34,596 bases of DNA. It comes from Crenarchaeota archaeon 13_1_40CM_3_52_17 (lineage in GTDB: Archaea > Thermoproteota > Bathyarchaeia > 40CM-2-53-6). Positions 1 through 9,400 of the stretch are shown piece after piece; position 1 is the stretch's first letter; the number at the start of each line of letters is the position of its first letter. The DNA is taken from contig MNGN01000064.1 of assembly GCA_001918745.1 (NCBI GenBank), positions 1 through 34,596 on the forward strand, written 5' to 3'. The position numbers and the translations under genes were made by a program. The notes below the pieces were generated by a model. It saw nothing but the letters and a program-made list of their open reading frames with translations, did no database searches and was not told the origin of the DNA.

Positions 1-48
1 GTGGCACGACTAATTACTCGGTCACCTTAGTAGTTTGCACCGAGTGCA

Positions 49-1230
49 ATGTCTGCCAGTAAAGATGTAGTGATTAGAACCACGGGAATAAGCAAGTCAA
101 TTTTCGTTATCAGTTTGGTAATCGTTGCGGCTGTTAGTGGGGTCGCAGGCTTTTTCGTACCCGGACTTCTCAAGCAGTCATCGTCGGTGATTACGATTAA
201 TGGGGCAGGGTCCAGCTTTGTATTTCCATTGCTGTCTGCCATAGACGCGAATTACACTGCAAGTAATCCAAACGTTCAGATCAACTATCAGTCTGTTGGA
301 AGTGGAGCAGGTATAACTGATTTCAGCACGAAGATCGTTGACTTTGGTGCCACAGACGCGCCACTGTCGGGAGGACCAATTGGTCAGAGAGCTAATATCA
401 CAAGAGATACGGGTACTCCTCTTACTATTCCCGAATCCATTGGTGCCGTTGCTGTAGCCTACAATGTCAACGGGATTAGTACGGGCCTCAAGCTCAACGC
501 AACTGTCGCGGCTATGATCTTTCAAGGCAATATCACGCAGTGGAACGACCCGATCATTGCCAACATGAATTTGGGCGTCAATCTTCCCAGCTCCACTATA
601 ACTGTAGTCCATCGGTCAGACAGTTCCGGGACCACATTCATATTCTCAAGCTGGCTTAACTCCTCAAATTCCCATTTTCCGTGGAAATTGGGGGTAAGCA
701 AGACGCCTAAATGGCAGTATGGCACTCAAGCCACGTACCTTTCCCTTCCACAAAATGTGGGAGTCGCCGGTGGAGTACAGCAGAATCCCAACACGATTGG
801 GTATGTAGAACTAAACTATGTTCTTTCAACAACTCCACCAATGACCTACGCAACCGTCTTGAATGGAGACCAGAACGGTTACGTCCTTCCTTCACTGACA
901 ACGTCTACATACGCAGTCAACAACTCGACTGCGAGCCTACCAACAGGAGATGGCGATTGGTCCAAAGTCACTCTCCTAAACGCTCACGGCGGATCCTCCT
1001 ATCCGATTGTAAGTTTCACCTACATTCTTGTCTTCAAAGAGCTATCAGTCGTTCCTGGCATGACGCAGGCGAAGGCCCAGGCATTCGTCAACTATCTCTG
1101 GTATGTAGTACATAACGGACAAGATCAGGCAACGAAGCTATCGTTCGTAGCTCTCCCCTCTCCAGTCAGAACCATCGATGAGGCAACGATCAGGATGATG
1201 ACCTACAACAGCGTAGCCTTGCATAGCTAG
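49..1230 (+). CDS. pstS: Phosphate ABC transporter substrate-binding protein PstS
   Basis: Binds phosphate outside the cell and delivers it to the PstCAB importer. Residues about 15-37 form one hydrophobic segment, a signal peptide or membrane anchor. No lipobox cysteine is visible, so it may be held by an uncleaved helix. The mature part opens with the PstS-type INGAGSSFVFP, followed by YQSVGSGAG and VDFGATDAP, and later HRSDSSGTTFIF, the phosphate-binding RSDGSGTT-type motif. The 393-residue length is usual for archaeal PstS. The ATG start directly precedes the basic stretch before the signal. It is the first gene of a pstS-C-A-B-phoU series on one strand; the promoter is mostly outside the window. 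Confidence is high from motifs and context. Confidence 0.95.
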   Translation: MSASKDVVIRTTGISKSIFVISLVIVAAVSGVAGFFVPGLLKQSSSVITINGAGSSFVFPLLSAIDANYTASNPNVQINYQSVGSGAGITDFSTKIVDFGATDAPLSGGPIGQRANITRDTGTPLTIPESIGAVAVAYNVNGISTGLKLNATVAAMIFQGNITQWNDPIIANMNLGVNLPSSTITVVHRSDSSGTTFIFSSWLNSSNSHFPWKLGVSKTPKWQYGTQATYLSLPQNVGVAGGVQQNPNTIGYVELNYVLSTTPPMTYATVLNGDQNGYVLPSLTTSTYAVNNSTASLPTGDGDWSKVTLLNAHGGSSYPIVSFTYILVFKELSVVPGMTQAKAQAFVNYLWYVVHNGQDQATKLSFVALPSPVRTIDEATIRMMTYNSVALHS

Positions 1231-1284
1231 TACGGCTCTGAGCGATTAAGATCATCAAACCATCACTCCTCGTCCTGTCCAACC

Positions 1285-2301
1285 ATGAGCCTTTCGGAAG
1301 AGGCAAGGCCGCAACAAGCCAAGACCCCAGCTCGAAGGCGATTGGATGCTCTCCGCACACCGCGACGGTTTTCCGCTGACGACTTATTCGAAACCTCCTC
1401 GACAATCTTTGCCGCGATGATCATTCTCATCATCGTCGTAACTTCCGTCCTTCTCATTCGAGGCTCGATCCCAGTTCTGCAGAGTTTCAAGACTGGTTTC
1501 TTTACTGGTACAAACTGGATTTCAGTAGCGGGGAGTGAGTCGTACGGTGTCCTCCCCTACGTTTTAGGCACGCTTGTCACTTCGGCAATCGCAGTTGCGG
1601 TCGGGGTGCCGTTGAGTCTGGGCATCGCAATTTTCCTGGCCGAGATGGCGCCTTGGTCTTTGAGGAATGCCTTGTCTCGGGTCATTGAGCTCTTGGCCGC
1701 GGTTCCTAGCATTATCTACGGTTTCTGGGGGCTTTTCGTGTTCCGCTTTTGGGTCAGAGATTACCTTGAAGCGCCAATCTCGAGCTATGTGGGCGCATTT
1801 CCGGTCTTTCAGGGGACCCCATTCGGTCTGGACATTCTCACTGCGGGTTTGATTCTTGCCATTATGATCATTCCTACAGTTTCCTCCATATCTAAGGACG
1901 TGATGATGGCTGTTCCGTCCTCTCAGAGAGAAGCAGCCTACAGCATCGGAGCAACGCGATGGGAGGTTGTCCGAACAGGGGTCCTCGGATACGCCCGTTC
2001 AGGAATCTTCGGGGCGATAATTCTGGGGTTGGGGAGAGCGGTGGGGGAGACAATGGCTGTCACGATGGTCATAGGAAACGCGTCAGGTCCTGCAGCTCTT
2101 CCCACCTCCCTATTCAAACAGGGTGCCACAATGGCCTCGGTCATCGCCAACGAGTTCAGCGAGGCAGAGCCCGGCTCTCTTCATCTTTCCGCTCTAATCG
2201 GTATTGGACTTACGCTCTTTCTGTCTGCAATCGTGATCAATGTTTTCGCGCAATTGATGGTTTGGAAAGTCTTGAAGGTTCGAGCGGGGTCCGTAGAGTA
2301 G
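1285..2301 (+). CDS. pstC: Phosphate ABC transporter permease PstC
   Basis: Membrane subunit of the phosphate importer. After a polar N-terminal stretch of about 45 residues the protein has six hydrophobic segments. The EAA-type cytoplasmic loop that docks on the ATPase is seen as REAAYSIGATRWEVV, followed by the PstC-type GRAVGETMAVTMVIGN. The 338-residue length fits the family. It lies 54 bases downstream of pstS and its TAG stop is two bases from the pstA start, so the two are probably translated in series. The ATG at 1285 gives a normal N-terminus. Confidence 0.94.
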   Translation: MSLSEEARPQQAKTPARRRLDALRTPRRFSADDLFETSSTIFAAMIILIIVVTSVLLIRGSIPVLQSFKTGFFTGTNWISVAGSESYGVLPYVLGTLVTSAIAVAVGVPLSLGIAIFLAEMAPWSLRNALSRVIELLAAVPSIIYGFWGLFVFRFWVRDYLEAPISSYVGAFPVFQGTPFGLDILTAGLILAIMIIPTVSSISKDVMMAVPSSQREAAYSIGATRWEVVRTGVLGYARSGIFGAIILGLGRAVGETMAVTMVIGNASGPAALPTSLFKQGATMASVIANEFSEAEPGSLHLSALIGIGLTLFLSAIVINVFAQLMVWKVLKVRAGSVE

Positions 2302-2303
2302 TC

Positions 2304-3161
2304 TTGTCGAACCAGTCTTTTAGAAGGTTCAAGGATAAACTTGCCTATGGCCTTGGCGTTCTTTGCGTCGTACTTGCCATGTTGCCATTGGCGAGTATTC
2401 TCTTTGAAGTTGTCGGAAAAGGTCTGCCTGCGATTAGCCTCGGCTTTCTTACAAAGACAACTGGCAACATAACTGATCCAAGCAGTGGAATTGGGAACGC
2501 CATAGAAGGAACCCTGATTCTCATCGGAGTGACTAGCTTGATTGCTGTTCCTATAGGCTTGCTCGCAGGGATCTACTTGGCAGAATTTGGCGACAACAAG
2601 TTCGGCAGAACGATAAGATTCCTAAATGATGTGCTAGCTGAGTTCCCTTCCATTGTAATAGGAATCCTAGCGTTTTCTGTCGTGGTAATTGCAATTGGGC
2701 ATTTCTCAGCGATAGCTGGCGCAGTGGCACTGTCAATCATAATGCTTCCAATCGTAACTCGGACTACTGAGGAGTCTATCAAACTAGTTCCGAGTTCTAT
2801 TAGAGACGCCTCGATGGCACTAGGTATCAGGAGATGGAGAACCAGTCTGAGCATTGTCTTGGTCACCGCCAAGGACGGGGTGATTACGGGAATCCTCCTC
2901 TCAATTGCTAGAATCTCCGGGGAGACGGCTCCTTTACTCCTCACGGTGCTGGGAAGCGGGTTCTTCTTCTCAGGCCTGGATCAGCCAATCGATGCTCTTC
3001 CTCTGAGAATATTTACAGATTACAAGAATTCCAATTACCCATCTCCGCTCGCACAGGGTTGGGGAGCGGCCCTCGTCCTCATAATGCTGGTTCTTGGTTT
3101 GAACCTTAGCGTTAGGCTGCTAACAAGAGGCAGGTCTAGTTTTGCGAGGGCACGGGCTTGA
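2304..3161 (+). CDS. pstA: Phosphate ABC transporter permease PstA
   Basis: Second membrane subunit of the phosphate importer, partner of PstC. The ORF track extends this frame back to 1959, but that part is a shadow of pstC. The PstA-like protein begins at a TTG at 2304, two bases after the pstC stop, giving 285 residues that start [16 protein letters not shown]. No ATG or GTG is available near this point. The EAA-type loop is seen as [17 protein letters not shown] and is followed by [10 protein letters not shown], typical of PstA. The gene ends in a four-base overlap (TTGA) with pstB, indicating translational coupling. Confidence 0.92.
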   Translation: MSNQSFRRFKDKLAYGLGVLCVVLAMLPLASILFEVVGKGLPAISLGFLTKTTGNITDPSSGIGNAIEGTLILIGVTSLIAVPIGLLAGIYLAEFGDNKFGRTIRFLNDVLAEFPSIVIGILAFSVVVIAIGHFSAIAGAVALSIIMLPIVTRTTEESIKLVPSSIRDASMALGIRRWRTSLSIVLVTAKDGVITGILLSIARISGETAPLLLTVLGSGFFFSGLDQPIDALPLRIFTDYKNSNYPSPLAQGWGAALVLIMLVLGLNLSVRLLTRGRSSFARARA

Positions 3162-3988
3162 CATTGTCACTGCAAGTGGAAGAGTTGAAACCTGCAAATA
3201 GTGAAGCCCCCTCAATCAGAGGTACGTTGGAGAAGTTCAAGATCCAGACGGAGAAACTGAACGCTTGGTTTGGAAATAACCATGTACTCAAAGACCTGTC
3301 AATCAACATCAAGGAAGACGAAGTAACTGCTATAATCGGACCTTCTGGGTGTGGGAAGTCCACCTTCATACGATGCTTGAACCGCATGCACGAGCTGGTC
3401 CCTGGAGCGAGATCTTCGGGCGCAGTCTTGCTCGACAACGCTAACGTCTACGCGAGAGGAATAGACCCGGTCACGGTTCGAAGGAAAGTGGGTATGGTTT
3501 TTCAGAAGCCCAACCCATTTCCGACGATGTCAGTGTACGATAACGTTGCCGCGGGACTCAAATTGAACGGGATCAGGGACCACCAGAAGTTGGACCGGGC
3601 GGTTAAGCGGAGCCTTGAACTGGCATTTCTATGGGACGAAGTAAAAACGGAGTTGGACAAATCCGGGGCCAGCCTGTCCGGTGGGCAGCAACAGAGGCTT
3701 TGCATCGCCAGAGCACTGGCAGTCGAGCCTGAGGTCATATTGATGGATGAACCATGCTCAGCTCTGGACCCTGTAGCTACTGCCAAGATAGAGGAGTTGA
3801 TCTCGAGCTTGAAGGCTCAGTACACAGTGGTCATCGTGACTCACAACATGCAACAAGCAGCCAGAGTCTCTGATAATACTGCCTTCCTCTACTTGGGTCA
3901 ACTGATAGAATACGGCGAGACCACTCAGTTGTTCGAGAATCCAACAGAAGAGCTCACTGAACGCTACCTTACAGGTAAATTCGGTTAG
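3158..3988 (+). CDS. pstB: Phosphate ABC transporter ATPase PstB
   Basis: Cytoplasmic ATPase that powers phosphate import through PstC/PstA. Walker A is GPSGCGKS at residues 61-68, the signature LSGGQQQR at 173-180, Walker B VILMDEP at 193-199 and the H-loop histidine sits in VTHN near 229. The sequence [18 protein letters not shown] is a PstB hallmark. The TTG start overlaps the pstA stop. The first 25 or so residues before the ABC fold are an unusual extra tail, so a later start cannot be excluded. All catalytic motifs are intact. Confidence 0.95.
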   Translation: MTLSLQVEELKPANSEAPSIRGTLEKFKIQTEKLNAWFGNNHVLKDLSINIKEDEVTAIIGPSGCGKSTFIRCLNRMHELVPGARSSGAVLLDNANVYARGIDPVTVRRKVGMVFQKPNPFPTMSVYDNVAAGLKLNGIRDHQKLDRAVKRSLELAFLWDEVKTELDKSGASLSGGQQQRLCIARALAVEPEVILMDEPCSALDPVATAKIEELISSLKAQYTVVIVTHNMQQAARVSDNTAFLYLGQLIEYGETTQLFENPTEELTERYLTGKFG

Positions 3989-3998
3989 TGGTTGATTT

Positions 3999-4634
3999 TT
4001 GGCAAGACTCATGGATATTGGCCTTGAACGGCTGAGGAACATGGTTCTCGACATGGCAGACTTATCCGAGAAAACAGTGTCAACTTCAATCGACGCTTAT
4101 GTTCAAGGAAAAGACCTCCGCGAGAGGATATACGCTTGGTCTGAACAACTTCGCATGCTTCAAGACGAAGTCAGCGAATTGGCTGTAGAGCTAATTGCCA
4201 GGTACCAACCGGTGGCCTCAGATTTGCGATTCATCAAATCATGCATGGAAGTTGCCTATGGGTTCTCGCGGTTCGGAAGATACGCCCACGATATTTCAGA
4301 TGTCCTCGGAATATTTGGCGACCTATCAAAATGCGATAAGACCACGATAGAGCAGGCGGGAGATCAAGCGAAGAACATGATCCGGGTGAGCATCAAAGCA
4401 TTTACAGAACGAAACGTGGAACTCGCATCCAAACTGAAGAAGATGGATGATGTCGTCGATAACACTTACTTGGGGTTCGTCAAGAACTCGGCTTCGAACC
4501 CTTTGGGAGACTTAAAATGCACAGTCTCTGGGACATTGATCCTCCGTTATCTGGAAAGAATAGCAGACCACGCGACATATGTCGGCGAAAGCGTCCTGTA
4601 TATCGTCTCCGGAGAACGAGCCGCAAGGAAGTAG
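3999..4634 (+). CDS. phoU: PhoU-family phosphate uptake regulator
   Basis: PhoU proteins are helical-bundle regulators that sit on the PstCAB transporter, bind metal clusters and restrain phosphate uptake. This 211-residue all-helical protein has the two-fold repeat of the family. The second repeat carries the recognisable RYLERIADHATYVGESVLYI near the C-terminus, with the E/D-x3-D metal-binding pattern. The track start is a TTG at 3999; an in-frame ATG at 4011 (MDIGLERLRNM) is an equally good start. It lies 10 bases after pstB and closes the operon. Confidence 0.92.
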   Translation: MARLMDIGLERLRNMVLDMADLSEKTVSTSIDAYVQGKDLRERIYAWSEQLRMLQDEVSELAVELIARYQPVASDLRFIKSCMEVAYGFSRFGRYAHDISDVLGIFGDLSKCDKTTIEQAGDQAKNMIRVSIKAFTERNVELASKLKKMDDVVDNTYLGFVKNSASNPLGDLKCTVSGTLILRYLERIADHATYVGESVLYIVSGERAARK

Positions 4635-4648
4635 GCTGCTTACGTCAA

Positions 4649-4684
4649 TCTAGGATCCACCTAGATGCTTCAAAACCATCTAGA
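4649..4684. promoter_or_regulatory. Cluster of TCTAG-type motifs between phoU and the pit remnant
   Basis: A perfect inverted repeat, TCTAGG-ATCCA-CCTAGA, occupies 4649-4665, and a third copy of the motif, the palindrome TCTAGA, lies at 4679-4684. The longer words CTAGATGCTT and CTAGACGCTT recur directly 19 bases apart. The cluster sits 15 bases after phoU and about 80 bases before the remains of a second phosphate-uptake gene pair, so it could be an old operator or a hairpin at the end of the pst transcript. Function is inferred only from the repeat structure. Confidence 0.35.
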
Positions 4685-4761
4685 CGCTTATTCTAAGAGT
4701 GTCAAACAGTCTACTTGGAGATAGCAACGGTCACAAGCGCAGCTCTTCATAGAGAAACGAT

Positions 4762-4959
4762 TTGACTCAGATGCGATTCGCCCCACGCGTTGTCTCATCG
4801 GGCTCAAGGAAACTTCTCATTCCGAGAGGGAAAATATTCTTTCAATTACTCGAAGAAGAGTCGAAGAATGCATTGGCGGGAGCCGTACAATTCAGTGAGC
4901 TAATCCAGAACTTCGACCATTTGGCAGACAAAAGGGACAAAATAAAGAACATCGAACAC
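4762..4959 (+). pseudogene. N-terminal remnant of a DUF47 (PhoU-like) regulator
   Basis: DUF47 proteins are PhoU-related regulators usually encoded directly before a PiT phosphate permease. Only about the first 65 residues remain here: IPRGKIFFQLLEEESKNAL followed by a stretch ending in IKNIEH, which corresponds to the family's usual start of lysine-phenylalanine-rich helix 1 up to its IEHEGD motif. The similarity stops at NIEH (about 4948-4959), where the sequence switches to PiT sequence in another frame. Start is TTG 4762 or ATG 4771. The full family is roughly 200 residues, so about two thirds is missing. The ORF in the track (to 5139) reads the PiT part out of frame and is not a real product. 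Confidence 0.7.
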
Positions 4960-5125
4960 CATAGCCGGGGCGATCATGGGAGTAGGTTCAACCCGCAGAC
5001 TGTCAGCGGTGAGATGGGAAGTTGCTCGCAGAATAGTCTACGCCTGGGAGCTCACGATTCCCGCCGCCGCGGCCGCAATAGCTGGTCTATCATACGATCT
5101 TCTGAGCCTCGCGGGTCTCCGCTAG
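4952..5125 (+). pseudogene. C-terminal remnant of a PiT-family phosphate permease
   Basis: Read in frame +2, not the frame of the DUF47 fragment, this stretch gives TIAGAIMGVGSTRRLSAVRW and then VYAWELTIPAAAAAIAGL to a TAG at 5123-5125. This is the characteristic last part of PiT low-affinity phosphate (or inorganic anion) permeases: the STTH-TI-GAI-GVG repeat motif, the RGLSAVRW loop and the final WILTIP helix. Only about 55 of the usual 330-400 or more residues remain and no start is available, so it is a decayed fragment. It abuts the DUF47 fragment at about 4957-4960, as expected if one deletion removed the middle of a DUF47-PiT operon. Confidence 0.72.
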
Positions 5126-5233
5126 AGATACCTTGCTAACTGAGTCGAATCTAGTAGACAATGACGCCAAGGAATGGGAGAATAGACTGACTTGCATTCG
5201 AACCTGCTCGACGCACGCGCTCCCGAAAGAGCT

Positions 5234-6070
5234 CTATGACTCTTTGCGGAAGATCAAACAATATTGGTGGGAGCGGTTCCCGACCCAGGCGTTGTATATT
5301 CCGAGAGGTAGTAGCCGCTTATCATCGTGCAACCAGACCCTCTCGTCTTTCGGGACCCATGTCTCTGCTAAGCTTGTCAACGTTTCAAATGCGAGCGGAT
5401 GCAACCGACCCTCTGAGAAGACATTGTTCGTCACGACCACCAAATATCCTCCAACCTTCATAACTCGGTAGACCTCGTCAAAGATTCGCTTTTGGGCATC
5501 CAGAAATTCCCCATAATCATTGATATTTCCAATGTCTTGCGGATCGTCACTGTAGACCGTGTCCAATCCTCTTTCCACACGTTCACGTTGCCGAAGGCTA
5601 GCGCGCTTCAACTGGTTCCAGTATGGGGGCGATGAGATGCAGAAATCGAACTCGTGAACCTCACTTCTCTCCAAGATCTTGCGCAAGCCACGAGAATCCC
5701 CTTGCAGCACAAGTTGCCGGGTCTCGTTAGCAGATGTAGCCTCCTTGAGCCTCAACCTCGCCATTGACGCATATCGGGGGTTGATCTCAACTCCGACCCC
5801 GTTACGCCCTGCGGCTCTTGCGGCGAGGAGGGTGCTTCCTGTTCCCAGGAAAGGATCTAGCACCCACATGTTCCGTTTAGTAAAGAATTCTACAAACTCT
5901 CGGACAAGAGTCTCAGGAAAACCGGCTGGATGGACCAGCTTGGTTCTATCCCTGCGCGGTGGGCTATGTTTGAACCAAGATTTTGTGAACTTGATCCAAT
6001 CTTTGCCAGAGAGATGGTTCAGTCGGTTCGTTGGTTTGGGTTTCTTGCGAAGTTCGTCTTTTGGTAGCAA
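5234..6070 (-). CDS. Orphan SPPY-type DNA methyltransferase (N4-cytosine/N6-adenine)
   Basis: A site-specific DNA methylase that would transfer methyl from S-adenosylmethionine to an exocyclic amino group. The AdoMet-binding motif I, LDPFLGTGST, lies at about residues 71-80 and the catalytic motif IV, SSPPYW, at 146-151; SPPY is most common in N4-cytosine enzymes. GVGVEINPRY after motif I is the acidic adenosine-contacting segment, and HPAGFPETLV before it is typical of this group. The variable stretch after SPPYW probably contains the target recognition part. The 278-residue length is normal. Start is a TTG at 6070; no ATG is available before motif I. No restriction endonuclease is adjacent. 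Confidence 0.85.
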   Translation of the reverse strand: MLPKDELRKKPKPTNRLNHLSGKDWIKFTKSWFKHSPPRRDRTKLVHPAGFPETLVREFVEFFTKRNMWVLDPFLGTGSTLLAARAAGRNGVGVEINPRYASMARLRLKEATSANETRQLVLQGDSRGLRKILERSEVHEFDFCISSPPYWNQLKRASLRQRERVERGLDTVYSDDPQDIGNINDYGEFLDAQKRIFDEVYRVMKVGGYLVVVTNNVFSEGRLHPLAFETLTSLAETWVPKDERVWLHDDKRLLPLGIYNAWVGNRSHQYCLIFRKES

Positions 6071-6103
6071 GAGCTTTATCGTCGATCCCCTTGTCAGAAA
6101 CTA

Positions 6104-6112
6104 GGTTTATTA
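6104..6112. promoter_or_regulatory. TATA-like box between methyltransferase and rpoH
   Basis: The AT-rich word GGTTTATTAACG in the 124-base divergent spacer contains a TATA-like core on both strands (TTTATTAA forward, TTAATAAA reverse). On the minus strand it lies about 35 bases before the methyltransferase start, a usual archaeal distance. On the plus strand it would give rpoH a leader of roughly 60 bases. Which direction it serves cannot be told from the sequence. Confidence 0.35.
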
Positions 6113-6123
6113 ACGGGTTTCCG

Positions 6124-6173
6124 GCGGGGGTACTTTTCACCTGTGGTAGGTCGGACTCTAAGCCGTCCCCCGC
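6124..6173 (+). other. Structured element before rpoH: perfect 7-bp GC stem
   Basis: GCGGGGG at 6124-6130 pairs perfectly with CCCCCGC at 6167-6173, enclosing 36 bases. Two smaller hairpins can form inside (ACC-TGT-GGT and CGG-ACTCTAAG-CCG). The element sits directly before the polymerase operon and may act as a leader structure or regulatory site. If the TATA-like box at 6104-6112 drives rpoH, transcription would begin near 6134 and only part of the stem would be in the RNA. Function is unknown. Confidence 0.35.
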
Positions 6174-6194
6174 TCCCGAGGTAGCTACTAATAA

Positions 6195-6464
6195 TTGGTA
6201 AAGAAGCAAGACAAGGAGAAGGAACTCTCTTACGACGTATTCAAGCACGAACTTGTTCCCAAACATGTCCTCCTCAAACCTGAAGAAGCACGAGAAATCC
6301 TAGGCCGATATCACATCAAGCCCTTCCAGCTTCCGTACGTAAAATCTAGCGATCCGGCGGCGAGGACCATCGGTGCCAAGCCGGGAGACATAATCAGGGT
6401 CATTCGGAAGAGCGCTACCGCAGGTGAATCAGACTTTTACAGATATGTCGTGGAAGATTTTTGA
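6195..6464 (+). CDS. rpoH: DNA-directed RNA polymerase subunit H (RpoH/Rpo5)
   Basis: The small archaeal polymerase subunit homologous to the C-terminal domain of eukaryotic Rpb5. It sits at the jaw of the enzyme near downstream DNA. The conserved family signature is complete: HELVPKHVLLKPEE, then LPYVKSSDPAARTIGAKPGD and the terminal RKSATAGESDFYRYVV. The 89-residue length is usual. The frame contains no internal methionine, so the TTG at 6195 is the likely start. It heads the operon, with nine bases to the rpoB frame. Confidence 0.95.
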   Translation: MVKKQDKEKELSYDVFKHELVPKHVLLKPEEAREILGRYHIKPFQLPYVKSSDPAARTIGAKPGDIIRVIRKSATAGESDFYRYVVEDF

Positions 6465-6473
6465 AAATGATTT

Positions 6474-9400
6474 TTGGAGAAAATTGAAATGGCCGTAACA
6501 ACCCAACAGCTTTGGAACCTGTCTAAGGAGTTCATCAAGGACAGCGGGCTCGTTCGTCAACACATCGATTCATACAACGACTTCGTCGAGAGAGGACTTC
6601 AAGCAATCGTAGACGAAGTCGGAGAACTGCCCATCGAAATCGGAGATTATCCACTGAGGATCAAACTAGGTAAGATAGAGATTGGAGCACCCCGAGTGAT
6701 CGAAGTCGATGGCACCGAGAGATCGATCTATCCTGCCGAGGCCAGAATTCGAAATCTAACCTACGCAGCACCGCTCCACATGGAAATGATTCCTGTGATC
6801 GGCGAGAGAGAAGGTCAGCCCGAAATGGTCTACATCGGTGACCTACCAGTCATGCTCAAATCCAGAATCTGTCTCCTCTCGAAACTCTCACCCGACGATC
6901 TTGTGGGCGTCGGAGAAGATCCACTGGACCCTGGTGGATACTTCATTGTAAACGGATCAGAGCGAGTCATAGTCGCATTGGAAGATCTCGCTGCGAACCG
7001 GATTCTCGTAGACGTCGAACACACCGGCGTCAATCCAACCTACAAGGCCAAAATATTCTCCACGACCGTTGGTTTTCGAGCACGAATCGAGGTCGCCCTG
7101 AAGAGCGACGCGGGAATCTACGTAACAATGCCCGGAATTCCCAGCGACATACCTCTCATGATCCTCATGCGAGCCCTCGGGTTCGAAGAAGACGCCAAGA
7201 TCGCAGAGTTCGTAAGCACCGACCCCGACATACAAGATGAACTCGAAGCCTCATATGAGAAATCGCTAGAAGCCAACAACGTTCACGATGCCCTACTGTA
7301 TCTCGGCAACCGCCTGGCTCCAGGGCAGGTGGATGAATACCGATTAAAGAAAGCTGAATCTGTGTTGGATCGAAACTTTCTCCCACACCTGGGCAGAATG
7401 CCCTCCGAACGAAGGGAGAAGGGACTCTTCCTGACCGAAATTGCTGCTCGAATAATAGAAGTCAAGCTCGAACGACGCACTTCCGACGACAAGGATCACT
7501 ATGCGAACAAACGACTCAAATTAGCCGGCTCCCTCTTAGCTGAACTGTTCCGGATATCCTTCCGAAATCTTACTCGGGACCTCAAGTACCAGCTTGAGAG
7601 AATAACAATCAGACGGCACATAGAATTCTCCATCGCCAACGCGATCAGGCCTGGAATAATCACAGAGAGAGTCCAGCACGCAATTGCCACCGGAAACTGG
7701 GTAAGGGGAAGAATCGGAGTAACACAACTACTAGACAGGACAAACTTCGTCAGCACTCTAAGCCATCTTAGAAGGCTGCAGTCTCCCCTCAGCCGTAGCC
7801 AGCCGAACCTCGAAGCTAGAGACCTTCACCCCACCCATTATGGAAGGCTCTGCCCCGATGAGACACCTGAAGGCTCGAACTGCGGACTCGTCAAGAACCT
7901 CGCCCTCTCCAGCAGCATATCTGTCGGAATCGAGCCCAGAGAAATGGTCGACAAGCTTCGCAGAATGGGCGTAACCCCCATTGAAGACTCTGACAAAAAA
8001 CTGAGATCAATTGGTGGCAAAGTCATAGTTGACGGGATACTGGCGGGATACGCAAAAGATCCCTCAGCACTCGCCGGAGAACTCCGAGAACTCAGACGCG
8101 AAGGAAAAATGAGCTCCGAAGTCAATTTCTCATTCCATCCCCCAGAAGCAAGGGGAGGAAGAGCCGATTTACATGTGAACTGCGACGCTGGAAGAGTCCG
8201 ACGTCCACTAATTGTGGTTGACAGCGGCCGACCACGACTGACCGAGGACCACCTTATCCAACTCGAACAGGGACGAATCGCCTGGCAAGACCTGATCAGA
8301 TCAGGAGTCGTAGAAATGCTGGATGCAGACGAAGAAGAAAACGCCCTGATCGCCATGTACGAACACGACCTTAAGAAAGACCACACTCATTTGGAAATCG
8401 CGCCCTACGTGATGCTTGGAATAGCCGCAAGCCTCATCCCATTCCCCGAACACAACCAGTCTCCACGAAACGCCTACGAGTCAGCCATGGCGAAACAAGC
8501 CTTGGGCGTTTTCTCGACCAACTTCTTCACCAGGGTTGACTCCCGATCCCATCTCCTCCACTATGCACAGACGCCCATCGTCCAGACGAAACCGATGGAG
8601 GTCTTCAACTATCTCGAACGCCCTTCCGGACAAAACGTGGTCGTGGCAATCCTATCTTTCCAAGGCTACAACATGGAAGACGCGATCATCATTAACAAGT
8701 CCTCCGTCGACAGAGGCCTCTTTCGCTCAACCTTCTACAGAATCTACGAAGCCGAAAGCAGACAGTACCTCGGAGGACTGCGGGACAAGTTTGAGATTCC
8801 GGAAGCCGGTATCAGAGGATACCGCGGGGACCGCTACTACCGATTAATCGAAGAAGACGGAATGATCTCCCCCGAAGCAGAAGCCACAGGCAACACCGTA
8901 CTTGTCGGACGAACCAGCCCGCCAAGATTCATGGAAGAATATCGCGAGTTCGAAGCCAAAGGCCCTACCAAACGAGACTCTTCAGTCACGATGAGACCCT
9001 CAGAACAGGGAACCATCGACCAAGTCTTTGTAACCGAATCTATCGAAGGAAGCAAACTTGTCAAGGTAAAGGTAAGGGACCTCCGTATTCCCGAACTAGG
9101 CGACAAGTTCGCTTCTCGTCACGGACAGAAAGGAGTCATAGGACTCCTTGTACCACAAGAAGACATGCCGTTCACAGTCGACGGAGTCGTTCCCGACGTT
9201 ATCATCAACCCTCATGCGATACCGTCAAGAATGACAATCGGCCAGTTTGTAGAAACACTCGGTGGAAAACTGGCGTCCCAAATGGGAGAGATTATGGACG
9301 GAACAGCTTTCGAAAACATTGGACCCCAAGCCATCGGCGACATGTTAACCAAGCTTGGCTTCGAGAAGAGTGGACGAGAGCCCCTTTACAATGGGATTAC

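Noticed and set aside
1959-2303. Extension of the pstA frame through pstC.
   Set aside because: It is the shadow frame of pstC; the family N-terminus starts at TTG 2304.
4762-5139. The track's 125-residue ORF as a single protein.
   Set aside because: Its second half reads PiT permease sequence in the wrong frame, so it is a fused remnant and not a new protein.
5133-5471. Plus-strand 112-codon ORF.
   Set aside because: Most of it lies antisense to the well-supported methyltransferase and it shows no family features.
6121-6150. On the minus strand, GGTGAAAAGTACCCC recalls a conserved stretch of 23S rRNA.
   Set aside because: Only about 15 bases resemble it and the flanks diverge at once; probably chance or too short to interpret.
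6150-6166. GGACTCTAA, which is found in the anticodon arm of pyrrolysine tRNA (CUA anticodon).
   Set aside because: The flanking bases do not form a five-pair anticodon stem, and no T arm or complete cloverleaf can be drawn, so a tRNA is not supported.
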